Of a DNA stretch of 64,000 nt, positions 63,853-64,000 are shown piece by piece. This stretch comes from Comamonadaceae bacterium (GTDB lineage Bacteria > Pseudomonadota > Gammaproteobacteria > Burkholderiales > Burkholderiaceae_C), in contig CANBVJ010000006.1 in assembly GCA_947372865.1 (NCBI GenBank), forward strand, positions 24,644-88,643, given 5' to 3'. A model generated the notes under the pieces. That model ran no database searches, was not told the DNA's origin, and saw only the letters and a program-made list of their open reading frames with translations. A program made the position numbers and the translations under genes. How positions within the stretch are numbered: position 1 is the first letter of the stretch; the number at the start of each line of letters is the position of its first letter.

Positions 63853-64000
63853 ATGCAAAAAATCATCGCGCAGATCGCGCAAGAAATCCGTGTTCGCCCT
63901 AAGCAAGTCGAGGCCGCTGTGGCTTTGTTGGACGGTGGCGCCACCGTGCCTTTTATCGCCCGTTACCGCAAAGAGGTGACCGATGGGCTGGACGACATTC
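63853..64000 (+). CDS. tex: Transcription accessory protein Tex, 5' part
   Basis: The window ends after 49 codons. The N-terminus [41 protein letters not shown] is the Tex family start ([12 protein letters not shown] is diagnostic). Tex is an S1-domain RNA-binding protein of about 780 residues implicated in transcription and stress tolerance. The full gene lies to the right. Confidence 0.93.
   Translation, partial: MQKIIAQIAQEIRVRPKQVEAAVALLDGGATVPFIARYRKEVTDGLDDI

Overview
The window looks like the chromosome of a Burkholderiales betaproteobacterium, most likely a Comamonadaceae member (Rhodoferax/Polaromonas-like). The reasons are high GC, dense coding, the ratA-rnfH/smpB divergent pair, the thrS-infC-rpmI-rplT-pheS-pheT-ihfA-merR-tRNA-Pro order, and a hairpin-rich intergenic repeat of a kind I recall from this family. 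The genus is inference; no rRNA is present to settle it. No CRISPR array or intact phage or transposon is visible.

Layout. 1-4 kb: 3' part of typA/bipA, a 3-hydroxyisobutyryl-CoA hydrolase-like gene, smpB, ratA and rnfH. 4-8.7 kb: a branched-chain amino acid type ABC transporter (livHMGF, no binding protein here) followed by a DMT exporter. 8.7-12.3 kb: a 2Fe-2S flavin reductase, an SDR/epimerase, a PAP2 phosphatase and a glycine-zipper protein. 12.3-16.7 kb: an RND efflux pair. 16.8-26.6 kb (minus strand): a methylamine/C1 operon read as mttB-like, dimethylglycine dehydrogenase-like, soxB, a 0.5 kb repeat, soxD, soxA, soxG. 27-28 kb: a SWIB-domain protein with a histone-H1-like tail, and rraA. 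28-44 kb: a polyamine island with agmatinase, PuuB-like oxidase, PuuA-like ligase, SpuC-like transaminase, two polyamine binding proteins, two permease pairs, one ATPase, GabT and a type III glutamine-synthetase-like ligase. 44.3-46 kb: aceA under a promoter carrying two identical palindromes. 46-54 kb: the translation operon. 54-55 kb: tRNA-Pro(GGG) with a truncated integrase. 55-60.7 kb (minus strand): an exported methyltransferase-fold protein, an MFS exporter, folD and a second DMGDH/GcvT-type oxidoreductase. 61-62.5 kb: hipBA toxin-antitoxin. 62.5-63.6 kb: an AT-rich orphan lipoprotein. The window ends in the 5' part of tex.

How the genes may work together. Two regions point to catabolism of small organic nitrogen compounds. 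The minus-strand C1 operon would demethylate N-methyl compounds (betaine or another methylated amine to dimethylglycine, sarcosine and glycine), giving methylene-THF. The second DMGDH-like gene is directly followed by folD, which oxidises methylene-THF. The polyamine island would import putrescine/spermidine, hydrolyse agmatine to putrescine, and channel putrescine by both glutamylated and direct transamination routes toward GABA and succinate semialdehyde. The aldehyde dehydrogenase and the PuuD-like hydrolase needed to complete these routes are not in the window.

The most interesting observations are regulatory or architectural: the paired palindromes at aceA, the two operators and possible leaderless start of hipB, an intrinsic terminator almost touching the thrS start codon, an ATC start for infC, a corrinoid-type methyltransferase without a visible corrinoid protein, one ATPase for two permease pairs, and the tRNA-Pro integrase remnant with its 12-bp-period repeats.
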